Positions 1 to 9,169 of a DNA stretch of 46,146 nt are shown in pieces (positions within the stretch are counted from its first letter, which is position 1; each line of letters opens with the position of its first letter). The DNA lies in contig FR884031.1 in the NCBI GenBank assembly GCA_000435495.1, positions 29,582 through 75,727 of the forward strand, given 5' to 3'. This DNA is from Firmicutes bacterium CAG:552. GTDB taxonomy: Bacteria; Bacillota; Clostridia; Christensenellales; Pumilibacteraceae. The notes beneath the pieces are model-generated. The model did no database searches. It saw nothing but the letters and a program-made list of their open reading frames with translations, and was not told the DNA's origin. The position numbers and the translations under genes are program-made.

Positions 1-1
1 A

Positions 2-1864
2 GTTCAGGCATTCAGCGGATGCGCCAAACTTACTTCCGTTGCATTCCCCAGAGGAATCACCGAAGTTCCCGTACAGGCTTTCGCTAATTGTACTTCGCTT
101 CGTACCGTATTCTTTAATAAGGTAGAGACTATCGGCGCTCAGGCATTCGCTTACTCCGGAATTACCGAAATCGGCGGCACTGATTCGAGCGCAGATAAAG
201 TTAAGTCGATAGGCTACGGCGCATTTATAGCAACTACCAACCTTGCTTCGGTAAATCTTCCTGCGGTAGAAACCATTGCGGAATTCGCATTCGGTACCGC
301 TACCGACGACAAAGGAAATACTTACAGCCCGGTAATCACCTCGTTGTCGATACCTAACGTTAAGTCGATAGGCAAAGCAGCGTTCGCTTACCAGAGCGGT
401 ATAACTCAGATACTCATTCCGAAATGCGAATATATCGGTATCGCAGCGTTCATGGGATGTTCCGGTATCGAAAGCTTGAATATTTCTTCGGCTAAGACTA
501 TCGAACAATATGCGTTCTACGGCAACAAGTTTGCTTTCGCTCCTATTTACAAGAACGTTGAAAACTTGAGCCCCTTGGCATTCTTGTCCGATACCGTAAG
601 AAATTACGCAATGGAAAACGGCAATCAGAGATACTTTGTGGACAACGGAGCAATCTACGCTTACAATTACACCACTGTAGTTGACGAAGCAACCGGCGAG
701 TCTTCCGTAGTATACGATCACGACTCGTACACGCTTGTATCCGTTCCGACCGCTTACCAGGCAAGAGAATTCGAAGTATTGGACGGAACCGTAAGGATCG
801 GCGAATATGCGTTTGCATACAACCAGTATATTTATAAGGTAACCATCCCTGCTTCTGTAAAGGCTATCGGCGCAATGGCGTTCTATAATTCCGAGGTAGT
901 AACTTATAATTTCCTCGGCATGAATGCGCCCGAACTCGAAACCGAATCTATGACTTGGACGAGCGACAGCAGCGATGCTTATTACTGGCAGGTTTACGGT
1001 AACTTCGGTTTGGTATTCAACTTCACGATGGGACAGTACGGCAACTTCTTTAAATACAACAGCATCCGTCTTACCAGTCAGGATGACGTTGTATACCTTA
1101 CTCAGGATTACAAACAGTACCATCCGATTTACAATATTAAGCCCGAGTATATCGATCAGTTGTTCCATGTGCAAAACGAGTCTTATACCGGCGGCGGATT
1201 TACCAATGCGGTATTCGGCATAACCATGGTACATGCTTCCAATGCAATCGGATTCGATAACTTCATCTACGCTAATTACTTCGACAGTGAGATTCTTACC
1301 GCAGAGCTTTTAGAAGACAACACGTCGATTGTTATCGATCTTATCAGAGCTCTTCCCGAGGCTAAGGATGTTACTCTCAGCGATGCTCGTAGCATCGAAT
1401 ATGCGAGAGCTAAGTTCGACGCTATAGGCAGCCACAATCAGAAGCAGTTCGTAGCCGACGCTAACATGGAAAAGAAGCTTACCGATTGTGAAAGAGCGCT
1501 CAATCAGCTTAAGGACAACGGTTCGCAGGCAGATCCTAAAGTGGCTGAAGTACAAACGCTTATAGATGCTATTGCGGAGAATATGCTTAATCCCGATAAG
1601 GAAGCTGTAGCTGCTGCAAGAGCTGCTTATAACGAGCTTACCGATGAACAAAAAGCCAAGATTGTAAGACTTTCCGTTCTTGAGGCAGCCGAAAAGACCA
1701 TCAAAGATAACGAAGACAACAAAAATAATGATTCTTCGTCTTGCGGAACCGTAACCTTCGGATTCGGAGGAGGAAACGGATTCGGTGGAATTATGATGAT
1801 GGCATTTGCAGTAATCGTAGTAGCGGCGGTTGTTTTGGCAAAAAGAAAGAATAGCGCAAAATAA
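2..1864 (+). CDS. BspA-type leucine-rich repeat cell-surface protein, 3' part (5' end outside window)
   Basis: The frame is open from the first bases of the window, so this is a partial gene; the TTG at 344 is internal and not the start. The visible part begins with LRR_5 (BspA-like) repeats with the recurring pattern 'I-x-x-x-A-F-x-x-C/S-x-x-L' up to about position 900. Two tandem helical modules of about 55-60 residues follow (about 1318-1500 and 1540-1715), each with an 'A-x-x-x-Y/F-x-x-L/I' core and, in the second, the 'LTDEQKAKI' motif common in Gram-positive surface proteins. The C-terminus has a serine/asparagine linker, an SCGT motif, a glycine-rich stretch, one hydrophobic helix and a short basic tail, which together suggest a membrane anchor or sorting signal. 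The function is presumably adhesion or binding at the cell surface; no ligand can be inferred. A strong terminator follows. Confidence 0.85.
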   Translation, partial: VQAFSGCAKLTSVAFPRGITEVPVQAFANCTSLRTVFFNKVETIGAQAFAYSGITEIGGTDSSADKVKSIGYGAFIATTNLASVNLPAVETIAEFAFGTATDDKGNTYSPVITSLSIPNVKSIGKAAFAYQSGITQILIPKCEYIGIAAFMGCSGIESLNISSAKTIEQYAFYGNKFAFAPIYKNVENLSPLAFLSDTVRNYAMENGNQRYFVDNGAIYAYNYTTVVDEATGESSVVYDHDSYTLVSVPTAYQAREFEVLDGTVRIGEYAFAYNQYIYKVTIPASVKAIGAMAFYNSEVVTYNFLGMNAPELETESMTWTSDSSDAYYWQVYGNFGLVFNFTMGQYGNFFKYNSIRLTSQDDVVYLTQDYKQYHPIYNIKPEYIDQLFHVQNESYTGGGFTNAVFGITMVHASNAIGFDNFIYANYFDSEILTAELLEDNTSIVIDLIRALPEAKDVTLSDARSIEYARAKFDAIGSHNQKQFVADANMEKKLTDCERALNQLKDNGSQADPKVAEVQTLIDAIAENMLNPDKEAVAAARAAYNELTDEQKAKIVRLSVLEAAEKTIKDNEDNKNNDSSSCGTVTFGFGGGNGFGGIMMMAFAVIVVAAVVLAKRKNSAK

Positions 1865-1890
1865 TCCGAAGTCCAAAGGATTTTAACCTC

Positions 1891-1926
1891 AAAAAGCTCT
1901 TGTTCGAAAGAACAAGGGCTTTTTTT
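1891..1926 (+). terminator. Rho-independent terminator of the LRR gene
   Basis: An 11-bp stem (1895-1905 with 1910-1920, one G-T wobble) is capped by a GAAA tetraloop and followed directly by a run of T. It lies 30 bases after the stop codon. The remaining gap to the next promoter (1927-2102) is AT-rich and shows no gene. Confidence 0.93.
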
Positions 1927-2102
1927 GAAGTCAAAGTCATAAGTATCGTAAAATTTTAATATCGTATCGTGTTTTTTTATACAAATAAGTATTTATCGCA
2001 AGATATTACAAATGCTAATAACGAAAGCATAAATAGCCGGGCATTTGGCTGATATTTTATTATGTGAACTAAAAAATACACGAAATTTTAACTAAATATT
2101 TA

Positions 2103-2131
2103 TTGACATTACTTACTTTATTTGATATACT
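2103..2131 (+). promoter_or_regulatory. Sigma-A promoter of the lipoprotein-opp operon
   Basis: TTGACA (2103-2108), a 17-base spacer and TATACT (2126-2131), with an extended -10 TG at 2123-2124. The predicted start near 2138 leaves a leader of about 90 bases. The leader contains a small hairpin (2174-2178 with 2183-2187, CGAA loop) of unknown role. Confidence 0.88.
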
Positions 2132-2228
2132 TAATATGCCTAATTTGTACAGTTTTAAGATACGTAGCGAAGTGTCGTCGAAACGACGTGCATAAGGCAT
2201 TGCTTAATTTTTTATGTTGAGGAAAATT

Positions 2229-3719
2229 ATGAACAAACTAAAGCATTTGATAATAGTTGCGTTGATAGCTATGCTTTCGTGCGGAGTGGCAGTAGGTTGT
2301 ACTACCGATTCGAGTATTCCCGCAGACCAACCTCACAAAGTGGTTTTTTGCGCAAACGGCGGCGAAATGGGCGGTAAGGCAGAGAGATATTTTAACTTTG
2401 CAGACAAGGCGCCCATAAATCCCATTGCGGAACCTACCCGCAAGCATTACGTGTTTAAGGGATGGGCGCTCGGTTCGTTGGATGCCGACGGCAACCCCGT
2501 ATACGCAAGCAGTGCGAAGTATCTCGATGACGGCGGCGTTTGGTACGATACGTACGGCGAGCCTAACAAACTTGCGTCGAGAGACAAAGAAAAACACGGC
2601 GGCAAGAAGAGCTACGAGACCAGCGACGTTCATCACTTCTATGATTACGACGCCGCCGCCGTGTGGGATTTCCGGAAGGGCAAGCTCACCGAGTCCGTCG
2701 TATTGGTGGCTATGTGGGAAAAAGAGCATGAGTACATTATAACTATAGACGTTAACGAGACTTACGAGAATATTAAGTCGGATTTCCAGATTAAAGGCTT
2801 CGATATCAATCTTGCAAGCTATGAGAGCGAATTTTCACAACCTATTTCTGGCAATACCGCTAAAAAGAGCGAGCTTGTAAGCAGCTTTGACGATAATGCG
2901 GAAAACAAATACTTTACCGCATACGAATTCTTTACTTCTCCGCTCAAAACTCAGGAGTCTAAGGTCGGCGACAATTATAAGTTTACTCAGCCGTTTACCG
3001 TTTTCTATGCAAATTACATTGACGGTACTGCTAATCAACGAAAATTTGCTTACGTTACCGATTTTAAGGGATTCGAGTCTGCGGTTAAAGCAAACAAAGA
3101 TATTTATGTGGCGCAAGATATCGTTTTGGACGAAAGAAACACGTATACGATTTCCGAAGTAAGCTACAGCGGAACGATTGAGGGTGCCGGACACACCATA
3201 TCCGGTATCAAAGTAACCGTATCGCAAATTCAGAGATATAACGAATCCGAGAGTAATATTTACGGTGTCCTTTTTGGCGAACTTAACGGTGCGCAGATAA
3301 GGGACATATCTTTTGACGTAGTTGTCGATTTCGAAATCGGAGTAGATCCCGACGATTGGAGTGACGCATATAAGAGACAAAATCCGCTTCTTACTGCCGA
3401 ACTTTATAAGTCTTATAACCAAACTTGTCGTATAGGCTTGCTTGCGGCAAAAATAACGAAGTCTGTTCTTTATAACGTTTCCGTAAGCGGAAAGTACAAC
3501 ATAACTCGTACTTACGAAACTAACAGAGAAAAACTCGACGACGGAGTGTTCGTTAACGTTACCCGTTATAACGACTATATCGTAAACACCGTTTTGATCG
3601 GCATGCAGGCGTATAGTGACAGCGACAGCGACGCACACCTCGGCAACACCGTAGTTTCTTGTTCTACGGACACCGTTCGTTTCGGCGATAAAGCGAAAGC
3701 AGGCGCTATTGTAGGCTAA
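2229..3719 (+). CDS. Secreted lipoprotein with InlB/Flg_new-like repeat and GLUG-like C-terminus
   Basis: A start at 2229 is preferred over the in-frame ATG at 2214, because GAGGA at 2219-2223 sits 5 bases upstream of 2229 and nothing suitable precedes 2214. The 496-aa product begins with a lipoprotein signal peptide ending in a VGC lipobox. Residues near 30-85 resemble the Listeria-Bacteroides (Flg_new/InlB B) repeat: a 'VVFCANGG' strand, then 'P-T-R-x-x-Y-V-F-K-G-W'. Near residues 290-380 there is a beta-helix-like region resembling pectate-lyase or GLUG proteins ('IEGAGHTISGI'). The protein stops inside what looks like a GLUG motif (GAIVG). It shares a promoter with the opp genes and no terminator separates them, so it may assist peptide capture; that role is inference from context only. 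Confidence 0.75.
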   Translation: MNKLKHLIIVALIAMLSCGVAVGCTTDSSIPADQPHKVVFCANGGEMGGKAERYFNFADKAPINPIAEPTRKHYVFKGWALGSLDADGNPVYASSAKYLDDGGVWYDTYGEPNKLASRDKEKHGGKKSYETSDVHHFYDYDAAAVWDFRKGKLTESVVLVAMWEKEHEYIITIDVNETYENIKSDFQIKGFDINLASYESEFSQPISGNTAKKSELVSSFDDNAENKYFTAYEFFTSPLKTQESKVGDNYKFTQPFTVFYANYIDGTANQRKFAYVTDFKGFESAVKANKDIYVAQDIVLDERNTYTISEVSYSGTIEGAGHTISGIKVTVSQIQRYNESESNIYGVLFGELNGAQIRDISFDVVVDFEIGVDPDDWSDAYKRQNPLLTAELYKSYNQTCRIGLLAAKITKSVLYNVSVSGKYNITRTYETNREKLDDGVFVNVTRYNDYIVNTVLIGMQAYSDSDSDAHLGNTVVSCSTDTVRFGDKAKAGAIVG

Positions 3720-3795
3720 AATTAAGATTATTATAGGTCATTAAATAATTTTTAGAAATTATTAAAATACATTCTGGTTTTAGGAGGACCAAAAA

Positions 3796-6681
3796 ATGAA
3801 AAAGTTTGCAAGAATAATATGTGTAATGTTATCTGCAGTTCTTTGCATTTCGTTGGCGGCTTGTCCTAGTGACGGGCCGGACCCCGATGATAATGTTAAC
3901 GAAACTAGTTCGCTTGTATTCAGCGTTCAGGAGCTTGATAACGTATTCAATCCGTATTTCTCTACGTCGGGTTACGACAGTGAAATAGTTGGTAATACTC
4001 AGGTGGGTATGCTTACTTCGGACAGAGACGGTCAAGTTTACTGCGGCCCCCAGCAGCCGACTGTTGCAATGGACTACAGCCAGATAATCACTTACGACGG
4101 AGTGGAGTATAATCCTAACAGCAAAGATCCCAATGCAGTTAAGACTCCCGATTTGGGCGATAACAAACCCGAAGACATCTCCGCTGAAGATTATTACACC
4201 ACCTACAGATTCCTTATAAAAAACGGAATCAAGTTCAGCGACGGACAAGAGCTTACGATAAAGGACGTATTGTTTAATCTTTACACCTTCCTCGATCCTG
4301 CTTACTCCGGTTCGTCTACGATATATTCTACCGCTATTAAAGGTATGAACGCATATCGTACGCAGACTCCGGATGCGGATGCTAATACGTCTTCGCAGCT
4401 TAACAGAACCATGCAGGCGAACGCAGAAGCTCGTCTTAAGGAAATCCGTAATGCTTTCCATACCAACGATGAGACCAGAAACGTTCAGCGTGAATACTTC
4501 GATTCTAACCCCGAAGAAAAGAAAGCTATGCTTGCAGACGCAGCAAAGGTTCGTCTTTTATTCTGGGATGAAATTAACAACGACTGGAAAAACGCAGACG
4601 CTCAGGCAAATGCGGACAAACTCGACGAGGATCTCGGATTTACCGAAGCTTGGGAATTCTTCCTTTACAACGAAGGTATCATTTCCGTAACTTTCGATTC
4701 TAACGGTAAAGTTAAGCGTTATGACCACGACGATCCCGCAGGCCTTTATAAGAAGGGCGACAAGATGATCGAGTATGGCGATACCAAGAGCTGGAATCAC
4801 GACAAAGACGATCTTATCGCAAGAGTATACAACACTTTCATCGGTGTTCTTCCCGTAGACCAGAGAGTGGTTAACGGTAAAAACGTTACCGACCTTGTTA
4901 TCGACGAAAGAGGAAAGGCAGTTAAGTCTAAGCTCGAAGAACAAGGTTTGGATGCATATTACAACGCAATTTACAATTCCTCTAACTGTATCTCCAACAT
5001 GTTTAACATCGTTACTTATTGGGGAACCAGAGGTACCGCAACCGACGATTTCGTTGCAGAAGAAAAGAGTAAGTACTTTGCTAAGCAAGGTACCGGTATC
5101 GATACGATTTCCGGTATTACCGTAGAAAAACTTACCGCAGGCAGCAAATTCGTAGGCGTTAACGGCGAGCATGAAATTACCGAAGATCAGTACGTTCTTC
5201 AGATTCAAATCGAAAGAGTCGATCCTAAGGCTATCTGGAACTTCGGATTTACAGTTGCTCCCATGCATTACTATTCCAACGCAGAAAACAGCGATACTTA
5301 CAGAGCTAACGGCGCAAGCGTAGACTATCGTTCGTTCAACTATCCCGGCGTAGACGGTTATGATTCTTCTAAAGATATATCTGTAGGCCGTCCGTTCGGT
5401 GATAAGACCTACTTTGACGAAGTTCTTAAGGCAAGCAACATCATATCTCTCCCCATGGGCGCAGGTATCTATAAAGCTTCTAACGTAGGCGCAGGCACCG
5501 CAGCATCCTTCAAGGAATTCTGCGATGACAACATCGTTTACTTTACTCGTAACGATTACTTCCATACCACTTCCGGCGAAAAAGCTACTCCGGAAAACAG
5601 CAGCATTTGCAATGCTAAGATTAAGAACGTTAGATATAAGATCATCAGCGCAACTAAGCTTTTGGATTCTATCATCAACGGCGAAGTTCACTATGTCGAT
5701 CCTAACGCTACCGCTCAGAACGTTGCTACCGTAAACGCTAACAGCAAGCTCGGTAAGGTTGACGTATGGAACAACGGTTACGGTTATATCGGTATCAATG
5801 CTACTTACGTTCCCGACCTTAACGTTCGTAAAGCTATTATGTACGCAATGGATACTACGCTTATCAGTTCGTACTATCCCGCAAATACCGCAGAACTTAT
5901 CTTCAGACCTATGTCTACCTGTTCGTGGGCATATCCGAAGTCTGCAACCAAGCCTTACTATTATCCCGAAGATCTCGAATACACCGGCGGTTCGCAGGGC
6001 GATACCTTCGATAACAAAGTAGGCGATATCATTGAAACTCTTATGACGTCCGGCGCTTACAGATACAGCGGCTTTAACGGCAAGACCGGCGTATGGCAGA
6101 GAACTCTTGACGACGGTACCACTCATAGATGTAAGTATACCTTTACCATCGCAGGAGCTACCGACGATCACCCGGCATTCACCACTATGAAGAAGGCTGC
6201 CGAAATACTTAACAAACACGGCTTTGACGTTACCGTTAAGACCGACGCTCAGGCTCTTAGTAAGCTTGCTGCAGGTAAACTTACCGTTTGGGCAGCAGCT
6301 TGGTCGTCCACTATCGACCCCGATATGTATCAGGTTTATCATATGGATAGTGCGGCTACTTCCGTAAAGAACTGGGGTTATCCCGATATCCTTAACGGAA
6401 CCGAGAGAACTTACAAAGAACAAAAGGCTATAGTTCAGGAGCTCAGTGATAAGATTACCGAAGCAAGATCCATGCTTGACCAAAACGAGCGTGCCGCAAT
6501 CTACGAAGAGGCTCTTGATCTCGTAATGGACCTCGCAGTAGAGCTTCCCACTTATCAGCGTAAGAACCTTTACGTATATCGCAACGACATTATCGATACA
6601 AACACCCTTAACCTTGCGGCTACTCCGTACAGCGGACCATTGGCAAGAATGTGGGAAGTATCTATGGTAGGCGGCAAATAA
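3796..6681 (+). CDS. oppA: Oligopeptide ABC transporter substrate-binding lipoprotein (OppA/SBP_bac_5), enlarged
   Basis: This captures extracellular oligopeptides for the OppBCDF importer. AGGAGG at 3782-3787 lies 8 bases before the ATG. The signal peptide ends in an SLAAC lipobox. The family 5 solute-binding hallmark 'FSDGQELTIKDV' lies near residue 149, and further conserved elements (GAGIY, and the 'LNVRKAIMYAMD' helix) lie in the second half. The product is 961 aa against about 540-600 for usual OppA. The excess is mainly a charged, helical insertion at about residues 185-435, rich in Asp, Asn, Lys and Glu. Codon choice is strongly biased towards a restricted set, consistent with high expression. 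The peptide-binding function is well supported, but which peptides are bound cannot be read from sequence. Confidence 0.92.
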   Translation: MKKFARIICVMLSAVLCISLAACPSDGPDPDDNVNETSSLVFSVQELDNVFNPYFSTSGYDSEIVGNTQVGMLTSDRDGQVYCGPQQPTVAMDYSQIITYDGVEYNPNSKDPNAVKTPDLGDNKPEDISAEDYYTTYRFLIKNGIKFSDGQELTIKDVLFNLYTFLDPAYSGSSTIYSTAIKGMNAYRTQTPDADANTSSQLNRTMQANAEARLKEIRNAFHTNDETRNVQREYFDSNPEEKKAMLADAAKVRLLFWDEINNDWKNADAQANADKLDEDLGFTEAWEFFLYNEGIISVTFDSNGKVKRYDHDDPAGLYKKGDKMIEYGDTKSWNHDKDDLIARVYNTFIGVLPVDQRVVNGKNVTDLVIDERGKAVKSKLEEQGLDAYYNAIYNSSNCISNMFNIVTYWGTRGTATDDFVAEEKSKYFAKQGTGIDTISGITVEKLTAGSKFVGVNGEHEITEDQYVLQIQIERVDPKAIWNFGFTVAPMHYYSNAENSDTYRANGASVDYRSFNYPGVDGYDSSKDISVGRPFGDKTYFDEVLKASNIISLPMGAGIYKASNVGAGTAASFKEFCDDNIVYFTRNDYFHTTSGEKATPENSSICNAKIKNVRYKIISATKLLDSIINGEVHYVDPNATAQNVATVNANSKLGKVDVWNNGYGYIGINATYVPDLNVRKAIMYAMDTTLISSYYPANTAELIFRPMSTCSWAYPKSATKPYYYPEDLEYTGGSQGDTFDNKVGDIIETLMTSGAYRYSGFNGKTGVWQRTLDDGTTHRCKYTFTIAGATDDHPAFTTMKKAAEILNKHGFDVTVKTDAQALSKLAAGKLTVWAAAWSSTIDPDMYQVYHMDSAATSVKNWGYPDILNGTERTYKEQKAIVQELSDKITEARSMLDQNERAAIYEEALDLVMDLAVELPTYQRKNLYVYRNDIIDTNTLNLAATPYSGPLARMWEVSMVGGK

Positions 6682-6709
6682 GCCTAAGTTTAAATTCACA
6701 CACACTTGT

Positions 6710-6742
6710 GTATAACTATCCGCACAATGCGGATAGTTATAC
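6710..6742 (+). promoter_or_regulatory. Intercistronic 15-bp hairpin between oppA and oppB
   Basis: A perfect 15-bp inverted repeat (6710-6724 with 6728-6742) has a 3-base CAA loop. No T-run follows, so it is not a standard terminator. It occupies the only sizeable gap within oppABCDF. Such a structure could block 3' exonucleases and stabilise oppA mRNA, or partly reduce transcription into oppB, giving more binding protein than permease. Confidence 0.8.
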
Positions 6743-6757
6743 GAAAGATGGAGTATT

Positions 6758-7870
6758 ATGGTTAAGTATATTATTAAACGATTATTATTGTCGCTGCTTA
6801 TTCTCGTAGGCGTTTCGATTATAATCTACATACTTATTCGTCTTATGCCTATGGACTACATAGACACTAAGTTTGCTTCGCAGCTTGCTCAAGGTACTGT
6901 TAGTCAGGAAGACCTTGATCAGATTAAGAAGCTATACGGATTGCTTGTCGATTATGAGAAATACGCTGCCGATTACGGATGGGCATGGGACGCCGCACTC
7001 AGTAGGGAAGATAATATCGCCTTGCTCAGAGATACCGGCGCACTTACCGGAGGAATGGATTTCTGGTGTAACGTTAGGAGCTACTTCGAAGGATATTGGG
7101 GTTGGCTTAAAAACGCTCTCCAGGGTGATCTCGGACAGTCGTTCAAGTTTGGCGATAAGGTTACTGCCGTTATTGCACAAAACATGATGATTTCGTTCTG
7201 GATTTCGCTCGTTGCAACAGTATTGCAGTTCCTCATTGCCATCCCGCTCGGAATTCAAGCAGCAACGCATCAGTACGGAGCGCTCGATTACACGGTTACC
7301 GTGCTTGCAATGATGGGTATTTCACTTCCCACGTTCTTCCTCGGCGCATTGATGCTCAGCCTCTTCTCCTTGAAGTTAGGTTGGTTCCCGTATCAAGGTC
7401 TTGTTGACGCAACCAAAGCCGGTATGCCCGGATATAATGCGTTCTTCGATAAGTTGCACCATTTGGTTCTTCCCATCGTAACGCTCGTTATTCTTTCTAT
7501 CGGCGGACTTATGCGTTATACCCGTACCAATATGCTCGAAGTTCTTAATGCAGACTATATCCGTACTGCAAGAGCTAAGGGTTGTTCGGAAAAGTCGGTT
7601 ATATATCGACACGCATTCAGAAATACGCTTATACCCGTTGTTACCATGCTTGCAGGTATATTGCCCGGACTTTTCTCTGGCGCAATGATAACCGAGCAGG
7701 TATTCTCCCTTCCCGGTATAGGTAACAAAGCATATCAAGCGTTGACCGTAGGCGACGTTCCATTCGTTATGGGTTACAACATGTTCCTTGCGATATTGAC
7801 GGTGCTCGGCACTCTTGCCAGCGACCTTATGTACGCAGTCGTTGACCCGCGTGTTAAGATTACTAAGTAG
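6758..7870 (+). CDS. oppB: Oligopeptide ABC transporter permease OppB
   Basis: This is one of the two membrane permeases of the importer, with the binding-protein-dependent transport fold (BPD_transp_1). An N-terminal transmembrane helix (residues about 7-29, 'IIYILIRLMPMDYI') is followed by an extracytoplasmic segment. That segment, about residues 60-115, is longer than usual and rich in Trp, Tyr and Asp, ending in the conserved 'WLKNALQGDLGQSF'. The cytoplasmic EAA coupling loop is clear ('DYIRTARAKGCSEKSVIYRHAFRNTLIP'-type region near residues 267-295). The product is 370 aa against about 305-320 for typical OppB. The ribosome binding site is weak (GGAG, 4 bases from ATG). It is co-transcribed with oppA across the hairpin and lies 15 bases from oppC. 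Confidence 0.94.
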   Translation: MVKYIIKRLLLSLLILVGVSIIIYILIRLMPMDYIDTKFASQLAQGTVSQEDLDQIKKLYGLLVDYEKYAADYGWAWDAALSREDNIALLRDTGALTGGMDFWCNVRSYFEGYWGWLKNALQGDLGQSFKFGDKVTAVIAQNMMISFWISLVATVLQFLIAIPLGIQAATHQYGALDYTVTVLAMMGISLPTFFLGALMLSLFSLKLGWFPYQGLVDATKAGMPGYNAFFDKLHHLVLPIVTLVILSIGGLMRYTRTNMLEVLNADYIRTARAKGCSEKSVIYRHAFRNTLIPVVTMLAGILPGLFSGAMITEQVFSLPGIGNKAYQALTVGDVPFVMGYNMFLAILTVLGTLASDLMYAVVDPRVKITK

Positions 7871-7885
7871 GGAGGTAGATGAATC

Positions 7886-9160
7886 ATGGAAGACAATAAG
7901 AATATTATAGCTCCCGAAGAAACATCGGCTGCTCCCGAAGCTGTAGAAGAAGAATCACTTGCGGACAGAGTGCGTATCATATCGCCCGGAAGACTGGTAG
8001 CGAAAAGATTTTTCCGTTCCAGATTGTCCGTAGTAGGTTTGGTTGCACTGATAGTGCTTTTTGCGCTCTCGTTTATCGGGCCGTTGTTCGTAAGAATATA
8101 CGCCGCAAATAATTGGGAAGGCTTCAATTCCACCAGCGACCTTGAAATCTTTACCGATATGACGGTTCCGTCCGAGAGACGTGAGCAGTATAACACCGGC
8201 GTATATTATCAAACGGTAGATAAGGTTACGGCAGAAAATCGCAGCGTTTTCGTTCCGTATGTGGACAAAGACGGCAAGGTTGTTAAAAACTTCTATTACA
8301 GCGATGTTTACAGTACCGGAGAGAAAACTTACATTCTCTATGACGTTGCGAACGATCAATACAGAGTATGTTACGATCAGAATGCCAAGCCTATTATTTA
8401 TACCTACACCGAGTATTCGTGGGATAGAAAGACGTTTAACCAGCTCGGAAAAATGGACGGTAATCACTGGTTCGGTACGGACGAGCAGGGTATGGACGTA
8501 TTCGTTCGACTTATGTACGGCGGTCGAGTTTCGCTTACCTTAGGCTTCTTGGTAGTAATACTTCAGACCATATTCGGTATTATACTCGGCGGTTTGGCAG
8601 GCTACTTCGGAAAATGGGTAGATACGCTTATAATGCGTATAGTAGATATATTTAACTGCTTGCCCTCGATGCCCATACTTTTGATTATTTCCGCAGTTTT
8701 GGACGGTATGGAATTGGATCAAAAATTCCGTATTTACTATTTGCTCGGCATAATGACCTTGCTCGGTTGGGCAGGTATAGCTCGTATGGTAAGAGGTCAG
8801 ATATTGTATCTCCGAGAACAAGAATTCATGGTTGCCGCAGAGGCGCTCGGATTGAGTGTTCCCAGAAAGATATTCCGTCACCTTATTCCCAATATCATGC
8901 CGCAGCTTATAGTACAAATGACGCTCGGATTGGGCGGAATTATTCTTACGGAGTCTACGCTTAGCTACCTCGGTATAGGTATTCCTATTCCGTATGCAGC
9001 ATGGGGAACCATGATAAGCGCAGCTCAGAAACCGGAGATTCTTAAATATTATCCCAACCTTTGGATACCCGCAGGCTGTTTGATAGTTATTGCGGTATTG
9101 GCGTTCAACTTCGTCGGCGACGGTCTCAGAGATGCGTTTGACCCGAAGGCAAGCAGATAG
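7886..9160 (+). CDS. oppC: Oligopeptide ABC transporter permease OppC, with long extracytoplasmic insertion
   Basis: This is the second permease subunit. GGAGG (7871-7875) directly follows the oppB stop; the out-of-frame ATG at 7879 is not used. An acidic cytoplasmic N-terminus (about 30 residues) precedes the first transmembrane helix (about 50-72). About 120 extracytoplasmic residues then precede the conserved 'HWFGTDEQGMDVFVRLMYGGR' region (N-terminal OppC signature). In most OppC proteins this stretch is far shorter. The EAA loop ('REQEFMVAAEALGLSVPRKI' region) and C-terminal helices are intact. The product is 424 aa against about 300 for the usual protein. The insert contains tyrosine-rich strands and probably packs against the enlarged OppA or OppB. 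Confidence 0.94.
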   Translation: MEDNKNIIAPEETSAAPEAVEEESLADRVRIISPGRLVAKRFFRSRLSVVGLVALIVLFALSFIGPLFVRIYAANNWEGFNSTSDLEIFTDMTVPSERREQYNTGVYYQTVDKVTAENRSVFVPYVDKDGKVVKNFYYSDVYSTGEKTYILYDVANDQYRVCYDQNAKPIIYTYTEYSWDRKTFNQLGKMDGNHWFGTDEQGMDVFVRLMYGGRVSLTLGFLVVILQTIFGIILGGLAGYFGKWVDTLIMRIVDIFNCLPSMPILLIISAVLDGMELDQKFRIYYLLGIMTLLGWAGIARMVRGQILYLREQEFMVAAEALGLSVPRKIFRHLIPNIMPQLIVQMTLGLGGIILTESTLSYLGIGIPIPYAAWGTMISAAQKPEILKYYPNLWIPAGCLIVIAVLAFNFVGDGLRDAFDPKASR

Positions 9161-9169
9161 GAGACGGAT

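Noticed and set aside
344..1864. TTG at 344 as the start of the LRR gene
   Set aside because: The frame is open to the window edge with continuing LRR repeats, and there is no ribosome binding site at 344.
3744..3763. 8-bp hairpin between the lipoprotein and oppA as a terminator
   Set aside because: The stem is all A/T with no T-run after it, so it would be too weak to terminate.
4558..6705. A 715-codon minus-strand open frame opposite oppA
   Set aside because: It is an artefact of oppA's biased codons: no ribosome binding site or promoter, no recognisable domain, and the plus strand encodes a clear solute-binding protein.
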